From NCBI RefSeq assembly GCF_900104265.1, contig NZ_FNJJ01000022.1:1-44328 (forward strand): a DNA stretch of 44,328 nucleotides, given 5' to 3'. Every line of letters begins with the position of its first letter. The first letter of the stretch is position 1. Shown here piece by piece: positions 36,405-44,328 of the stretch. The notes below the pieces were generated by a model. It did no database searches, had not been told where the DNA came from, and saw only the letters and a program-made list of their open reading frames with translations. A program made the position numbers and the translations under genes. Source of the DNA: Ectopseudomonas guguanensis. GTDB taxonomy: Bacteria; Pseudomonadota; Gammaproteobacteria; Pseudomonadales; Pseudomonadaceae.

Positions 36405-36428
36405 GGCCCGGATCGTTCCGGGCCTTTT
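36405..36428 (+). terminator. Intrinsic terminator after panC
   Basis: GGCCCGG, ATCGTT and CCGGGCC are followed by TTTT and further T-rich sequence. It lies 24 bases before the pgi start. Confidence 0.88.
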
Positions 36429-36451
36429 GCTTTTGCGGATCAGGAGCTCCG

Positions 36452-38116
36452 ATGGCCTATTACCAGCAGCCTCAAGACGTCACCACCCTGCCTGCCTGGC
36501 AGGCCCTGCAGCAGCACCGCGCCGAAATGGCCGGCTTCAGCATGCGCGAGGCCTTCGCCGCGGATGCACGGCGCTTCCAGCGCTTTTCCCTCGATAGCTG
36601 CGGGTTGCTGCTGGACTACTCGAAGAACCTGATCGATGAACGCGGCCTGGAACTGCTGATCCAGCTGGCCGACCAGGCCGGCCTGCACGAGTCCATCGCC
36701 GCCCTGTACAGCGGCGAGCAGGTCAATGCCTCGGAAGGCCGCGCCGCGCTGCACACCGCCCTGCGCAGCCCGATCGGCCGCCGCCTGCTGCTCGATGGCC
36801 ACGACATCATTCCCGAGGTGCACCGCGTACTGAACCAGGTCACCGAGCTGGTCAGCCGCATTCACAGCGGTCTGTGGCGCGGCTACAGCGAAAAACCGAT
36901 CAAGGAAGTGGTGAACATCGGTATCGGCGGCTCCTTCCTCGGCCCGCAACTGGTTTCCGAGGCGCTGCGCCCCTTCACCCAGCGCGGCGTGCGCTGCCAC
37001 TACCTGGCCAATATCGATGGCAGCGAATTCCGCGAACTGACCGCACGCCTCAATCCGGAAACCACCCTGTTCATCGTTTCCAGCAAGTCCTTCGGCACCC
37101 TGGAAACCCTGAAGAACACCCTGGCCGCGCGCGACTGGTACCTGGCCATGGGCGGCCCGGAAGAAGAGCTGCACCGCCACTTCATCGCCGTGACCAGCAA
37201 CCGCAAGGCCGCCATCGAGTTCGGTATCGGCGAAGAGAACATCTTCCCGATGTGGGATTGGGTCGGCGGGCGTTATTCGCTGTGGTCGGCCATCGGCCTG
37301 CCCATCGCCCTGGCCATCGGCGTGTCCAACTTCAAGGAGTTGCTGGCCGGCGCCTATGCCATGGACCAGCACTTTACCCAGGCGCCCCTGGCCGAGAACA
37401 TGCCGGTGCTGATGGCCCTGCTGGGCATCTGGTACACCAATTTCTGGGGCGCGCAGAGCCACGCAATCCTGCCCTACGACCACTATCTGCGTAACTTCAC
37501 CAAGCACCTGCAGCAGCTGGACATGGAGTCCAACGGCAAGAGCGTGCGTCAGGACGGCACGCCGCTGGACATCGCCACCGGCCCGGTGATCTGGGGCGGC
37601 GTCGGCTGCAACGGCCAGCATGCCTACCACCAGCTGCTGCACCAGGGCCGCCTGCTGGTGCCGGCGGACTTCATCGTCCCGGTCAACAGCTACAACCCGC
37701 TCTCGGACCATCACCAGTGGCTGTTCGCCAACTGCCTGTCGCAGGCCCAGGCGCTGATGCAGGGCAAGACTCGCGAAGAGGCCGAGGCCGAACTGCGCGC
37801 CAAGGGACTGAGCGAAGACGAGGTGCAGCGTCTGGCGCCACACAAGGTGATCCCCGGCAACCGGCCGAGCAATATCCTGGTAATGAACCGCATCGCGCCG
37901 TTCAACCTCGGCGCACTGGTGGCGCTGTACGAGCACAAGGTGTTCGTGCAGAGCGCCATCTGGGGCATCAACGCCTTCGACCAGTGGGGCGTGGAGCTGG
38001 GCAAAGAGATGGGCAAGGAAGTCTACCAGCGCCTCACCGGCGCCAGCGACGAGCCAGCCAGCGATGCATCCACCCAGGGACTGATCGAGCACTTCCGCTC
38101 GCAGCATCGCGGCTGA
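36452..38116 (+). CDS. pgi: Glucose-6-phosphate isomerase
   Basis: Pgi interconverts glucose-6-phosphate and fructose-6-phosphate. The 554-residue length is standard. Signatures include VVNIGIGGSFLGP (sugar-phosphate binding), FIVSSKSFGTLETL, WDWVGGRYSLWSA, and the C-terminal KVFVQSAIWGINAFDQWGVELGK signature with catalytic Lys. The catalytic Glu/His lie in the NGQHAYHQLLHQG region. AGGAG precedes the start. In Pseudomonas it serves gluconeogenesis and exopolysaccharide precursor supply. Confidence 0.97.
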   Translation: MAYYQQPQDVTTLPAWQALQQHRAEMAGFSMREAFAADARRFQRFSLDSCGLLLDYSKNLIDERGLELLIQLADQAGLHESIAALYSGEQVNASEGRAALHTALRSPIGRRLLLDGHDIIPEVHRVLNQVTELVSRIHSGLWRGYSEKPIKEVVNIGIGGSFLGPQLVSEALRPFTQRGVRCHYLANIDGSEFRELTARLNPETTLFIVSSKSFGTLETLKNTLAARDWYLAMGGPEEELHRHFIAVTSNRKAAIEFGIGEENIFPMWDWVGGRYSLWSAIGLPIALAIGVSNFKELLAGAYAMDQHFTQAPLAENMPVLMALLGIWYTNFWGAQSHAILPYDHYLRNFTKHLQQLDMESNGKSVRQDGTPLDIATGPVIWGGVGCNGQHAYHQLLHQGRLLVPADFIVPVNSYNPLSDHHQWLFANCLSQAQALMQGKTREEAEAELRAKGLSEDEVQRLAPHKVIPGNRPSNILVMNRIAPFNLGALVALYEHKVFVQSAIWGINAFDQWGVELGKEMGKEVYQRLTGASDEPASDASTQGLIEHFRSQHRG

Positions 38117-38123
38117 TCGTTCC

Positions 38124-38153
38124 GCCGCGGGCGCATCCGTGCGCCTCAGCGGC
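38124..38153. terminator. Nested hairpin between convergent pgi and glxA-type gene
   Basis: Outer arms GCCGC (38124-38128) and GCGGC (38149-38153) enclose GGCGCA-TCCG-TGCGCC (38130-38145). It overlaps the stop of the minus-strand gene. There is no T-run, so it is only a moderate terminator candidate. Confidence 0.45.
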
Positions 38154-39114
38154 AGAAGCGCTGACGATACTCCCCGGGCGTCACCCCCAGCGCCCGGGAG
38201 AACGCCTGCCTGAGGTTGTACGTGTTGCCGAAGCCGCTGCGCTGGGCGACGCGCTTGAGCGACACCTCTCCCGCCTCCAGCAACTGGCAGGCGCGATCCA
38301 GACGCAGATGCAGCAGCAACCGGGCCGGCGTCACCCCGAGTTCGGCCTGGCAGTGGCGATGCAGGGTTCGCGGCGACAGGTTCATCCAGGCCGCCATGCT
38401 CTCGACGTCCCAGGCAGTCGCCAGGGACTCGCGCAGTTCGCTGAGCAAGCGTTGCATCAGGCCATCGGCGGGCGCCTGCTGGGCCAGCAGCTCGGTGCTG
38501 AACTGGCGCTGCCCTCCAGGCCGTCGCAGGTACATCACCAGCCCCTTGGCCACCTGCAGCGAAACGTCGCGCCCGTGGTCCTCCTCCACCAGGCTCAGAC
38601 AAAGGTCCATGCCCGCGGTCACCCCAGCCGAGCTGTAGAAGGCGCCATCACGGATGAACAGGCTGTCATGCAGGACCTCCACGCTCGGGTGCAGCCGTTG
38701 CAACAGCTCGGCATAACGCCAGTGGGTAACCATCTTGCGCCCTGTCATCAAACCGCTCTGCGCCAGCAGGAAGGCACCTGTACACACCGAGGCACAGCGC
38801 GCCGCCAGCGGCCCGGCTGCGCCCAGCCAGCGCGCCACCTGCCCCTGCTGCAGGGCGCGCTGAACACCGTATCCGCCGGCCACCAGCAAGGTATGGCCGG
38901 CCAGCTCCTGCGGTTCGGGCAACGGCTGGGTGGCCATCGACAAGCCGCTGCTGGACACCACCAGACCGCCTTGCGGCGATATTGCCTGCAACTGGTAGGC
39001 CGGTCGGCCAGCTGCCGGCAGATGCTCATCCACTGCGGCGAACACGTCGGCCGGCCCGGTGGCATCGAGCAACTGAAAATCGGGAAAGACCAACAGCAGA
39101 ACCCGGTGCGTCAT
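38146..39114 (-). CDS. GlxA-family AraC-type transcriptional regulator with DJ-1/PfpI sensor domain
   Basis: This 322-residue regulator has two parts. The N-terminal DJ-1/PfpI-like domain (about 4-180) has a nucleophile-elbow Cys111 (SVCTGAFLLAQSGL). The C-terminal AraC/XylS domain has two helix-turn-helix units (about 225-320: MNLSPRTLHRHCQAELGVTP and VAQRSGFGNTYNLRQAFSRALGVTPGEYRQRF). GlxA-type regulators control amine or amino-acid catabolism (glycine betaine, carnitine, arginine) in Pseudomonas, but the ligand here is unknown. It is divergent from a DJ-1/PfpI lipoprotein gene across 104 bases, so that gene is a likely target. Confidence 0.9.
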   Translation of the reverse strand: MTHRVLLLVFPDFQLLDATGPADVFAAVDEHLPAAGRPAYQLQAISPQGGLVVSSSGLSMATQPLPEPQELAGHTLLVAGGYGVQRALQQGQVARWLGAAGPLAARCASVCTGAFLLAQSGLMTGRKMVTHWRYAELLQRLHPSVEVLHDSLFIRDGAFYSSAGVTAGMDLCLSLVEEDHGRDVSLQVAKGLVMYLRRPGGQRQFSTELLAQQAPADGLMQRLLSELRESLATAWDVESMAAWMNLSPRTLHRHCQAELGVTPARLLLHLRLDRACQLLEAGEVSLKRVAQRSGFGNTYNLRQAFSRALGVTPGEYRQRFCR

Positions 39115-39218
39115 CGCTTGCTTCTCGCATCACTGGCAGGTTTTCACTCTTTTATGACATATGCGCCAACCCTGCACACGACAAACTGATCGTCCATTCC
39201 AGGCAAGGGAAAGATGTC

Positions 39219-40316
39219 ATGTGCAGAAATTGGCTGATCGCCGGATTGCTGGGCGTGCTGCAGGTCACCGGCTGCGTCCATGCCGCAGACGAGCGCCTGC
39301 CCGGCTACCAGCCGCGTTTCGGGCGCGAACGGCCCGTGGTGGTGGTGGTCGCGCAAAACCGGATGACCGAGCTGACGGACTTCGTCGTGCCGCTCGGTGT
39401 GCTGCGGCGTGCTGGCGTCGCGAGGGTAGTGGCGGTGGCGGGCGATCCGGGCGCGGTGCAGTTGATGCCGGCGCTCAGCGTACGCGCCGACGCCAGCATC
39501 GCCGAGTTTCAGCGCGACTTCCCCCAGGGCGCCGATTACCTGATCGTGCCCGCCGTGCACGACAGCCAGGAGCCGCGCCTGCTGGAGTTCATCCGCCAGC
39601 AGGCGGCGCTGGGCGCCAGCGTCATCGGCATCTGCGACGGCGTGCTGGCGCTGGCTCATGCCGGCCTGCTGCGCGGGCGCCGAGCAACCGGACACTGGTA
39701 TTCCCGCGAGCAGCGCCTGAGCGACTTTCCCGGCACCCTGTGGCAGGAAAATCGGCGCTATGTGGTAGACGGCCAACTGATGACCACCGCTGGCGTCAGC
39801 GCAGCCCTGCCGGCGTCCCTGGCGCTGGTCGAAGCCATTGCCGGCACGGCCAAAGCGCGCGAACTGGGCCAGGAGCTAGGGGTCGACGATTGGTCTACCC
39901 GCCATGACAGCGAGGCGTTTGTCCTTGGCCGCCAAGGCTACCTGACGGCGGCGGGCAACTACCTGACACGCTGGAGACACGAAACCTTCGCAGTCACCCT
40001 GCTGCCCGGGATAGATGAAGTTAGCCTGGCACTGCGCGTGGACGCCTGGGCGCGCACCTTCCGCACTCAGGTGCTGGGCGTAGCCACTCAGCCAGTATTC
40101 AGCGCCAGCGGGCTGGAGTTCATACCGCAACGCACCGAATCCGGAGGATTGCCACCGCTGCCGGGAGGTGCCGTGAACGCCGCGCAAACGTTTGACGAGG
40201 CGCTCGCGGCAATTGCCAGTCGTTACGGAGTGGCGACCGCCAATCTGGTCGCGGCCCAGCTCGAATATCGGCAGAACGCAACGGCCCGGCAGCATGTCGA
40301 AATGCTTAAGCCTTGA
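39219..40316 (+). CDS. DJ-1/PfpI family lipoprotein
   Basis: This is a 365-residue exported protein. The N-terminus MCRNWLIAGLLGVLQVTGC fits a lipoprotein signal with lipobox VTGC (Cys19). A DJ-1/PfpI-like domain (about 38-215) follows, with an elbow Cys139 in VIGICDGVLALAHAG and a later TTAGVSAALPASLALVEAI. This is the same layout as the sensor half of the divergent GlxA-type regulator. The last 140 residues (…WRHETFAVTLLPGIDEVSLALRVDAWARTFRTQ…) match no family I recognise. It is probably periplasmic and may bind or modify the regulator's ligand. No function is claimed. Confidence 0.8.
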   Translation: MCRNWLIAGLLGVLQVTGCVHAADERLPGYQPRFGRERPVVVVVAQNRMTELTDFVVPLGVLRRAGVARVVAVAGDPGAVQLMPALSVRADASIAEFQRDFPQGADYLIVPAVHDSQEPRLLEFIRQQAALGASVIGICDGVLALAHAGLLRGRRATGHWYSREQRLSDFPGTLWQENRRYVVDGQLMTTAGVSAALPASLALVEAIAGTAKARELGQELGVDDWSTRHDSEAFVLGRQGYLTAAGNYLTRWRHETFAVTLLPGIDEVSLALRVDAWARTFRTQVLGVATQPVFSASGLEFIPQRTESGGLPPLPGGAVNAAQTFDEALAAIASRYGVATANLVAAQLEYRQNATARQHVEMLKP

Positions 40317-40380
40317 ACCAAGCGCCTGCTTGGGTGCAACCTTGTGGCCGTTGCGGACAAACAATTACAAGGACCCCGCC

Positions 40381-42318
40381 ATGTTCGAGATCACTCGCCA
40401 TCCCGTGCAAGATGCAGTGCGCCAGCGCGCGCACCTGGACAAAGACGCCTACCTGCGCCTGTACCAGCAGTCCGTCGAGCAGCCCGATACCTTCTGGGCC
40501 GAGCAGGCCAAGGCCTTCCTCGACTGGTTCAAACCCTGGGATCAGGTGCACAGCAGCGACCTCGCGCAGGGCCGTGCCGAATGGTTCAAGGGCGGCCAGC
40601 TCAACGTCGCCTACAACTGCATCGACCGCCATCTGCAACAACGCGGCGAGCAGGTCGCGATCATCTGGGAAGGCGACAACCCGGCCGAGTCGGCGCACAT
40701 CACCTACAACAAGCTGCACCACAACGTCAGCCGCCTGGCCAACGTGCTCAAGCGCCGTGGCGTGAAAAAGGGCGACCGGGTGTGCATCTACATGCCGATG
40801 ATTCCCGAGGCGGCCTACGCCATGCTCGCCTGCGCGCGCATCGGCGCGGTGCATTCGGTGGTGTTCGGCGGCTTCTCCCCGGATGCCCTGCGCGATCGCA
40901 TCCTCGATGCCGACTGCCGCACCGTGATCACCGCCGACGAGGGCGTGCGTGGCGGCAAGTACATCCCGTTGAAGAACAACGTCGACAAGGCCCTGCAGAG
41001 CTGCCCGAACGTGTCCACCGTGGTGGTGGTCGAGCGCACCCAGGGCGACGTCGCCTGGGTGGAAGGCCGAGACCTCTGGTACCACCAGGCGCTCAAGGAA
41101 GTCGATGCCGACTGCCCGGCCGAGCCGATGGACGCCGAGGACCCATTGTTCATCCTCTACACCTCGGGCTCGACCGGCAAACCCAAGGGCGTGCTGCACA
41201 CCACCGGCGGTTACCTGCTCGGCGCGGCGATGACCCACAAGTACGTGTTCGACTACCACGAGGGCGACGTCTACTGGTGCACCGCCGATGTCGGCTGGGT
41301 CACCGGGCACAGCTACATCGTCTACGGCCCGCTGGCCAACGCCGCCACCACCCTGATGTTCGAGGGCGTGCCCAACTACCCGGATGCCTCGCGCTTCTGG
41401 CAGGTGATCGACAAGCATCAGGTCAATACCTTCTACACCGCCCCCACCGCCCTGCGCGCGCTGATGCGCGAAGGCGAGGCGCCGGTCAAGGCCACCTCGC
41501 GCTCGAGCCTGCGCCTGCTCGGCACGGTGGGCGAGCCGATCAACCCCGAAGCCTGGGAATGGTATTTCCATGTAGTCGGCGACATGCGCTGCCCCATCGT
41601 CGACACCTGGTGGCAGACCGAAACCGGCTCGATCCTGATCACCCCGCTGCCAGGCGCCACCGACCTCAAACCCGGCTCGGCGACCCGCCCCTTCTTTGGC
41701 GTACAACCGGTGCTGCTCGACGAGCAGGGCAAGGAGATCGAAGGCCCAGGCGCCGGCGTGCTGGCGATCAAGGCCAGCTGGCCGAGCCAGATTCGCAGCG
41801 TCTATGGCGATCACCAGCGCATGGTCGACACCTACTTCAAGCCCTACCCCGGTTACTACTTCACCGGCGACGGCGCGCGCCGCGACGAGGACGGCTACTA
41901 CTGGATCACCGGCCGTGTCGATGACGTGATCAACGTCTCGGGGCACCGCATCGGCACCGCCGAGGTGGAGAGCGCTCTGGTGCTGCATGATGCGGTGGCC
42001 GAGGCGGCCGTGGTCGGCTATCCGCACGATGTGAAGGGCCAGGGCATCTACGCCTATGTCACCCTGATGAACGGCCAGGAACCGTCCGACGAGCTGAAGA
42101 AGGACCTGCTGACCCTGGTCGGCAAGGAGATCGGCAGTTTCGCCAAGCCGGAGCTGATCCAGTGGGCGCCGGGCCTGCCCAAGACCCGCTCGGGCAAGAT
42201 CATGCGACGCATCCTGCGCAAGATCGCCTGCAACGAGCTGGAGGACATGGGTGACACCTCGACCCTGGCCGACCCCAGCGTGGTCGACAGCCTGATCGAG
42301 CAGCGCCTCAATCGCTGA
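40381..42318 (+). CDS. acs: Acetyl-coenzyme A synthetase (AMP-forming)
   Basis: Acs activates acetate to acetyl-CoA via acetyl-AMP. The 645-residue enzyme has the AMP-binding loop LYTSGSTGKPKGV (about 260-272), VDTWWQTETGS, the hinge region DDVINVSGHRIGTAE and the C-terminal SGKIMRRILRKIA with the acetylation-regulated Lys near 606. AAGGACC lies ahead of the ATG; upstream in-frame sequence belongs to the previous gene. In P. aeruginosa the gene at this place after pgi is annotated acsB. A REP element follows. Confidence 0.96.
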   Translation: MFEITRHPVQDAVRQRAHLDKDAYLRLYQQSVEQPDTFWAEQAKAFLDWFKPWDQVHSSDLAQGRAEWFKGGQLNVAYNCIDRHLQQRGEQVAIIWEGDNPAESAHITYNKLHHNVSRLANVLKRRGVKKGDRVCIYMPMIPEAAYAMLACARIGAVHSVVFGGFSPDALRDRILDADCRTVITADEGVRGGKYIPLKNNVDKALQSCPNVSTVVVVERTQGDVAWVEGRDLWYHQALKEVDADCPAEPMDAEDPLFILYTSGSTGKPKGVLHTTGGYLLGAAMTHKYVFDYHEGDVYWCTADVGWVTGHSYIVYGPLANAATTLMFEGVPNYPDASRFWQVIDKHQVNTFYTAPTALRALMREGEAPVKATSRSSLRLLGTVGEPINPEAWEWYFHVVGDMRCPIVDTWWQTETGSILITPLPGATDLKPGSATRPFFGVQPVLLDEQGKEIEGPGAGVLAIKASWPSQIRSVYGDHQRMVDTYFKPYPGYYFTGDGARRDEDGYYWITGRVDDVINVSGHRIGTAEVESALVLHDAVAEAAVVGYPHDVKGQGIYAYVTLMNGQEPSDELKKDLLTLVGKEIGSFAKPELIQWAPGLPKTRSGKIMRRILRKIACNELEDMGDTSTLADPSVVDSLIEQRLNR

Positions 42319-42323
42319 ACCCT

Positions 42324-42393
42324 CCGTAGGGTGCGCCGTACACAGCAGGTCACTCGCCGCAGCGCATGAGGGTGCGCGCGGCGCACCCTACGG
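42324..42393. repeat. REP-type inverted repeat, second copy of GTAGGGTGCGCC family
   Basis: CCGTAGGGTGCGCCG (42324-42338) is matched by its exact reverse complement at 42379-42393. It shares the GTAGGGTGCGCCGT core with the repeat at 27016-27086. It lies just after the acs stop. Confidence 0.85.
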
Positions 42394-42438
42394 ACCTGCG
42401 CCTTGCGTCTGCCGAGCCGAGGTTCGACACTGCGCACC

Positions 42439-43305
42439 ATGGAAAGCCTACGTCGTCAGATCGAAAAACAGGTGCACAGCCTCACCGGCGCCTCGCTGGG
42501 CGTGCTCGACCTCGACCAGCCGCGCGGTGATGCCGGCCTGTTCGGCCCCGAGTCGATGGTCTGGGAGGTCCATGCCGACTTCACCGCGATGATGGTCGGC
42601 GGCATCTCCGCCCTGCTCCTGCAGATGCTTCACCCGCTGGCTTTGGCCGGCGTGTGGGATCACTCCAGCTTTCGCCAGGACATGCTCGGCCGCCTGCGCC
42701 GCACCAGCCTGTTCATCGCCGGCACCACCTACGGCGGACTGCACGATGCCGAGCAATTGATCGACAAGGTGCGCCGCATCCACCTACAGGTGACCGGCAG
42801 CGCGCCGGACGGTCGCCCCTATAGCGCCAGCGATCCCGAGCTGCTGACCTGGGTGCATGTCTCCGAGGTGAGCCAGTTTCTCGCCGGCTACCTGCGCTAC
42901 GTCGACCCGCAGTTGCCGGTGGCCGAGCAGGATCGTTACTACCGCGAAGTGGCACTGATCGCCGAACGCCTCGGCGCGCAGGATGTCCCTCAATCGGCTC
43001 AGGCCGTCGCCGACTATCTACAGCGCCTGCGCCCACAACTGCTCTGCGATGAGCGCACCCGCGAAGTGGTGCGACTGCTCTACGCCGCGCCGATGCCGAG
43101 CATCCTCGCCAAACCTTTCGGCAACCTGATGCTGCAGGCCGGCGTCGACCTGCTGCCGGACTGGGCCAGCGACCTGCTCGGCGAACGGCAGGCTGCCTGG
43201 CGCCGGCCGCTGATCCGCGCCAGCGTGCAACGCACCGCCAACCTGCTGCGCTGGGCCGTGAGCAACAGCGCCGCCCAGCGCGCGCGTCGGCGCCTGGCGC
43301 CGTAG
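42439..43305 (+). CDS. Oxygenase MpaB family (DUF2236) protein
   Basis: This 288-residue, mostly helical protein matches the MpaB/DUF2236 family, which includes heme-b enzymes such as the latex-clearing protein and the fungal MpaB oxygenase. Family segments include WEVHADFTAMMVGGISALLLQMLHPLALAGVWDHSSF (about 41-77), FIAGTTYGG and LLTWVHVSEVSQFLAGY. Conserved His residues in these motifs are candidate heme ligands. The substrate is unknown. The ATG at 42439 was chosen by family length; no strong ribosome site is visible. Its stop codon lies inside a REP-like repeat. Confidence 0.82.
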   Translation: MESLRRQIEKQVHSLTGASLGVLDLDQPRGDAGLFGPESMVWEVHADFTAMMVGGISALLLQMLHPLALAGVWDHSSFRQDMLGRLRRTSLFIAGTTYGGLHDAEQLIDKVRRIHLQVTGSAPDGRPYSASDPELLTWVHVSEVSQFLAGYLRYVDPQLPVAEQDRYYREVALIAERLGAQDVPQSAQAVADYLQRLRPQLLCDERTREVVRLLYAAPMPSILAKPFGNLMLQAGVDLLPDWASDLLGERQAAWRRPLIRASVQRTANLLRWAVSNSAAQRARRRLAP

Positions 43306-43354
43306 GGCGGGTGCAACCCGCCAACACTGGGGTGGAGGGTTACGCCGGCCCTCC
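43306..43354. repeat. REP-like double hairpin after the MpaB-family gene
   Basis: GGCGGGT-GCA-ACCCGCC (43306-43322) is followed by GGAGGG…CCCTCC (43334-43354). The first arm is preceded by GTAGG, sharing the GTAGGG start with the other repeats in this window. Confidence 0.65.
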
Positions 43355-43470
43355 GGGAGCCACCCCGTTAGCGAAACGCGCCTCGCCGAGGGTGGCTGGC
43401 CGGTCACGGTCAGCCATGCGACCATCCGCTCCTTTCCGGTCATTGTCTGAACCGATTCGAGGACCAGCAT

Positions 43471-44328
43471 ATGCAAGACGTCGTCATCGTCGCCGCCACC
43501 CGCACCGCCATCGGCAGCTTCCAGGGCAGCCTGGCGGAGATTCCCGCGCCCGAACTCGGCGCCATCGTCATCAAGCGCCTGCTGGAGCAGACCGGCCTCG
43601 ACGCCGCCCAGGTCGATGAAGTCATCCTCGGCCAGGTGCTCACCGCAGGCTCCGGCCAGAACCCCGCGCGCCAGGCCGCCATCCGCGCTGGCCTGCCCCA
43701 TGCCGTGCCGGCCATGACCCTGAACAAGGTCTGCGGCTCGGGTTTGAAAGCCCTGCACCTAGCCACCCAGGCCATTCGCTGCGGCGATGCCGAGGTGGTG
43801 ATCGCTGGCGGCATGGAAAACATGAGCCTGGCGCCCTACGTGCTGCCCAAGGCCCGCACCGGCCTGCGCATGGGCCACGCTCAGCTACAGGACAGCATGA
43901 TCCTCGACGGACTGTGGGATGCCTTCAACGACTACCACATGGGCATCACCGCCGAGAACCTGGTGGAGAAATACGGCATCAGCCGTGAAGCGCAGGACGC
44001 CTTTGCCGCCGCTTCGCAGCAAAAGGCCGTGGCCGCCATCGAGGCCGGGCGCTTCGACGCCGAAATCACGCCTGTTTTGATCCCACAGCGCAAGGGCGAC
44101 CCCGTCGCCTTCGCCCGTGACGAGCAGCCGCGTGCCGGCACCACCGCCGAATCCCTGGCCAAGCTCAAGCCGGCGTTCAAGAAGGACGGCAGCGTCACCG
44201 CGGGCAACGCCTCCAGCCTCAACGACGGCGCCGCTGCCGTGCTGCTGATGAGCGCGAGCAAGGCGCAATCGCTCGGCCTGCCGGTGCTGGCGAAGATTGC
44301 CGGCTACGCCAATGCCGGCGTCGACCCG
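43471..44328 (+). CDS. Acetyl-CoA C-acetyltransferase (thiolase), 3' end outside window
   Basis: The first 286 residues of a biosynthetic-type thiolase of about 390 are present; the gene runs off the right edge. The N-terminus VVIVAATRTAIGSFQGSL is characteristic. The acyl-accepting Cys88 lies in LNKVCGSGLKAL, GGMENMSLAPY follows, and NASSLNDGAAAVLLMS is present. The C-terminal His and second Cys motifs lie beyond the window. Such enzymes make or cleave acetoacetyl-CoA, in PHB synthesis or ketone-body and leucine catabolism; the context does not tell which. GAGGA lies upstream of the ATG. Confidence 0.93.
   Translation, partial: MQDVVIVAATRTAIGSFQGSLAEIPAPELGAIVIKRLLEQTGLDAAQVDEVILGQVLTAGSGQNPARQAAIRAGLPHAVPAMTLNKVCGSGLKALHLATQAIRCGDAEVVIAGGMENMSLAPYVLPKARTGLRMGHAQLQDSMILDGLWDAFNDYHMGITAENLVEKYGISREAQDAFAAASQQKAVAAIEAGRFDAEITPVLIPQRKGDPVAFARDEQPRAGTTAESLAKLKPAFKKDGSVTAGNASSLNDGAAAVLLMSASKAQSLGLPVLAKIAGYANAGVDP

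Noticed and set aside
36440..38602. 720-codon minus-strand open frame
   Set aside because: It is antisense to pgi and runs into the GlxA-type gene region; no recognisable domain.
40306..42027. 573-codon minus-strand open frame
   Set aside because: It is antisense to acs, with a composition typical of GC-rich shadow frames.

Overview
The window is a GC-rich Pseudomonas chromosome segment. Gene content and order follow the P. aeruginosa stretch from the msrPQ/ilv region to acs: msrQP, pssA, ilvC, ilvIH, mrcB-lpoP, cbpA, PrrF, the heme-uptake (phu) operon, dksA-gluQ, cbrXAB-CrcZ, pcnB-folK, panBC, pgi, acs. The differences from that layout (an ilvY gene beside ilvC, one PrrF copy, no panD after panC, few genes between phuR and dksA) point to a non-aeruginosa species, possibly the mendocina/oleovorans group. 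The species is an inference. No prophage, insertion sequence, CRISPR array or tRNA was seen, and the region reads as core chromosome.

Layout. 1-525 is the promoter and leader region of a ribosomal RNA operon on the minus strand. The 16S gene should begin just left of the window. There are four near-identical tandem promoters, a boxB-like hairpin and a boxA antitermination site. 527-3045 (minus) holds msrQ, msrP and pssA. 3193-7488 is the branched-chain amino acid block: ilvC and ilvIH on minus, with the regulator ilvY on plus between them. 7890-15122 is the cell-envelope and small-protein block: a DUF4124 protein; the mrcB-lpoP-yqcC operon on minus; then a kinase-like/ATPase fusion, a pentapeptide-repeat protein, a TfoX C-terminal-like protein and cbpA on plus.

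15181-23369 is an iron/heme block: one Fur-controlled PrrF sRNA, the minus-strand operon phuS-T-U-V-ChaN-NTF2, the divergent receptor phuR, and a Rieske ferredoxin. 23482-27000 holds sfsA, an aminotransferase, dksA and gluQ. 27157-32320 is the carbon/nitrogen control module: the tiny membrane protein CbrX, the sensor CbrA, the regulator CbrB, and the sRNA CrcZ behind a sigma-54 promoter with GTTAC/GTAAC palindromes. 32570-38116 holds pcnB-folK, panB-panC and pgi. 38146-40316 is a divergent pair, a GlxA-type AraC regulator and a DJ-1/PfpI lipoprotein. It is the least-explained unit here. 40381-44328 holds acs, an MpaB-family oxygenase and the start of a thiolase.

The genes cluster by theme: rRNA synthesis and the stringent factor DksA; iron sparing (PrrF) beside heme acquisition; and a complete CbrAB-CrcZ circuit that relieves Hfq/Crc catabolite repression. 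Several intergenic regions carry perfect inverted repeats of the REP type (23367-23425, 27016-27086, 34455-34514, 42324-42393, 43306-43354). All functions come from reading the sequence and remembering gene families. No database search was run.
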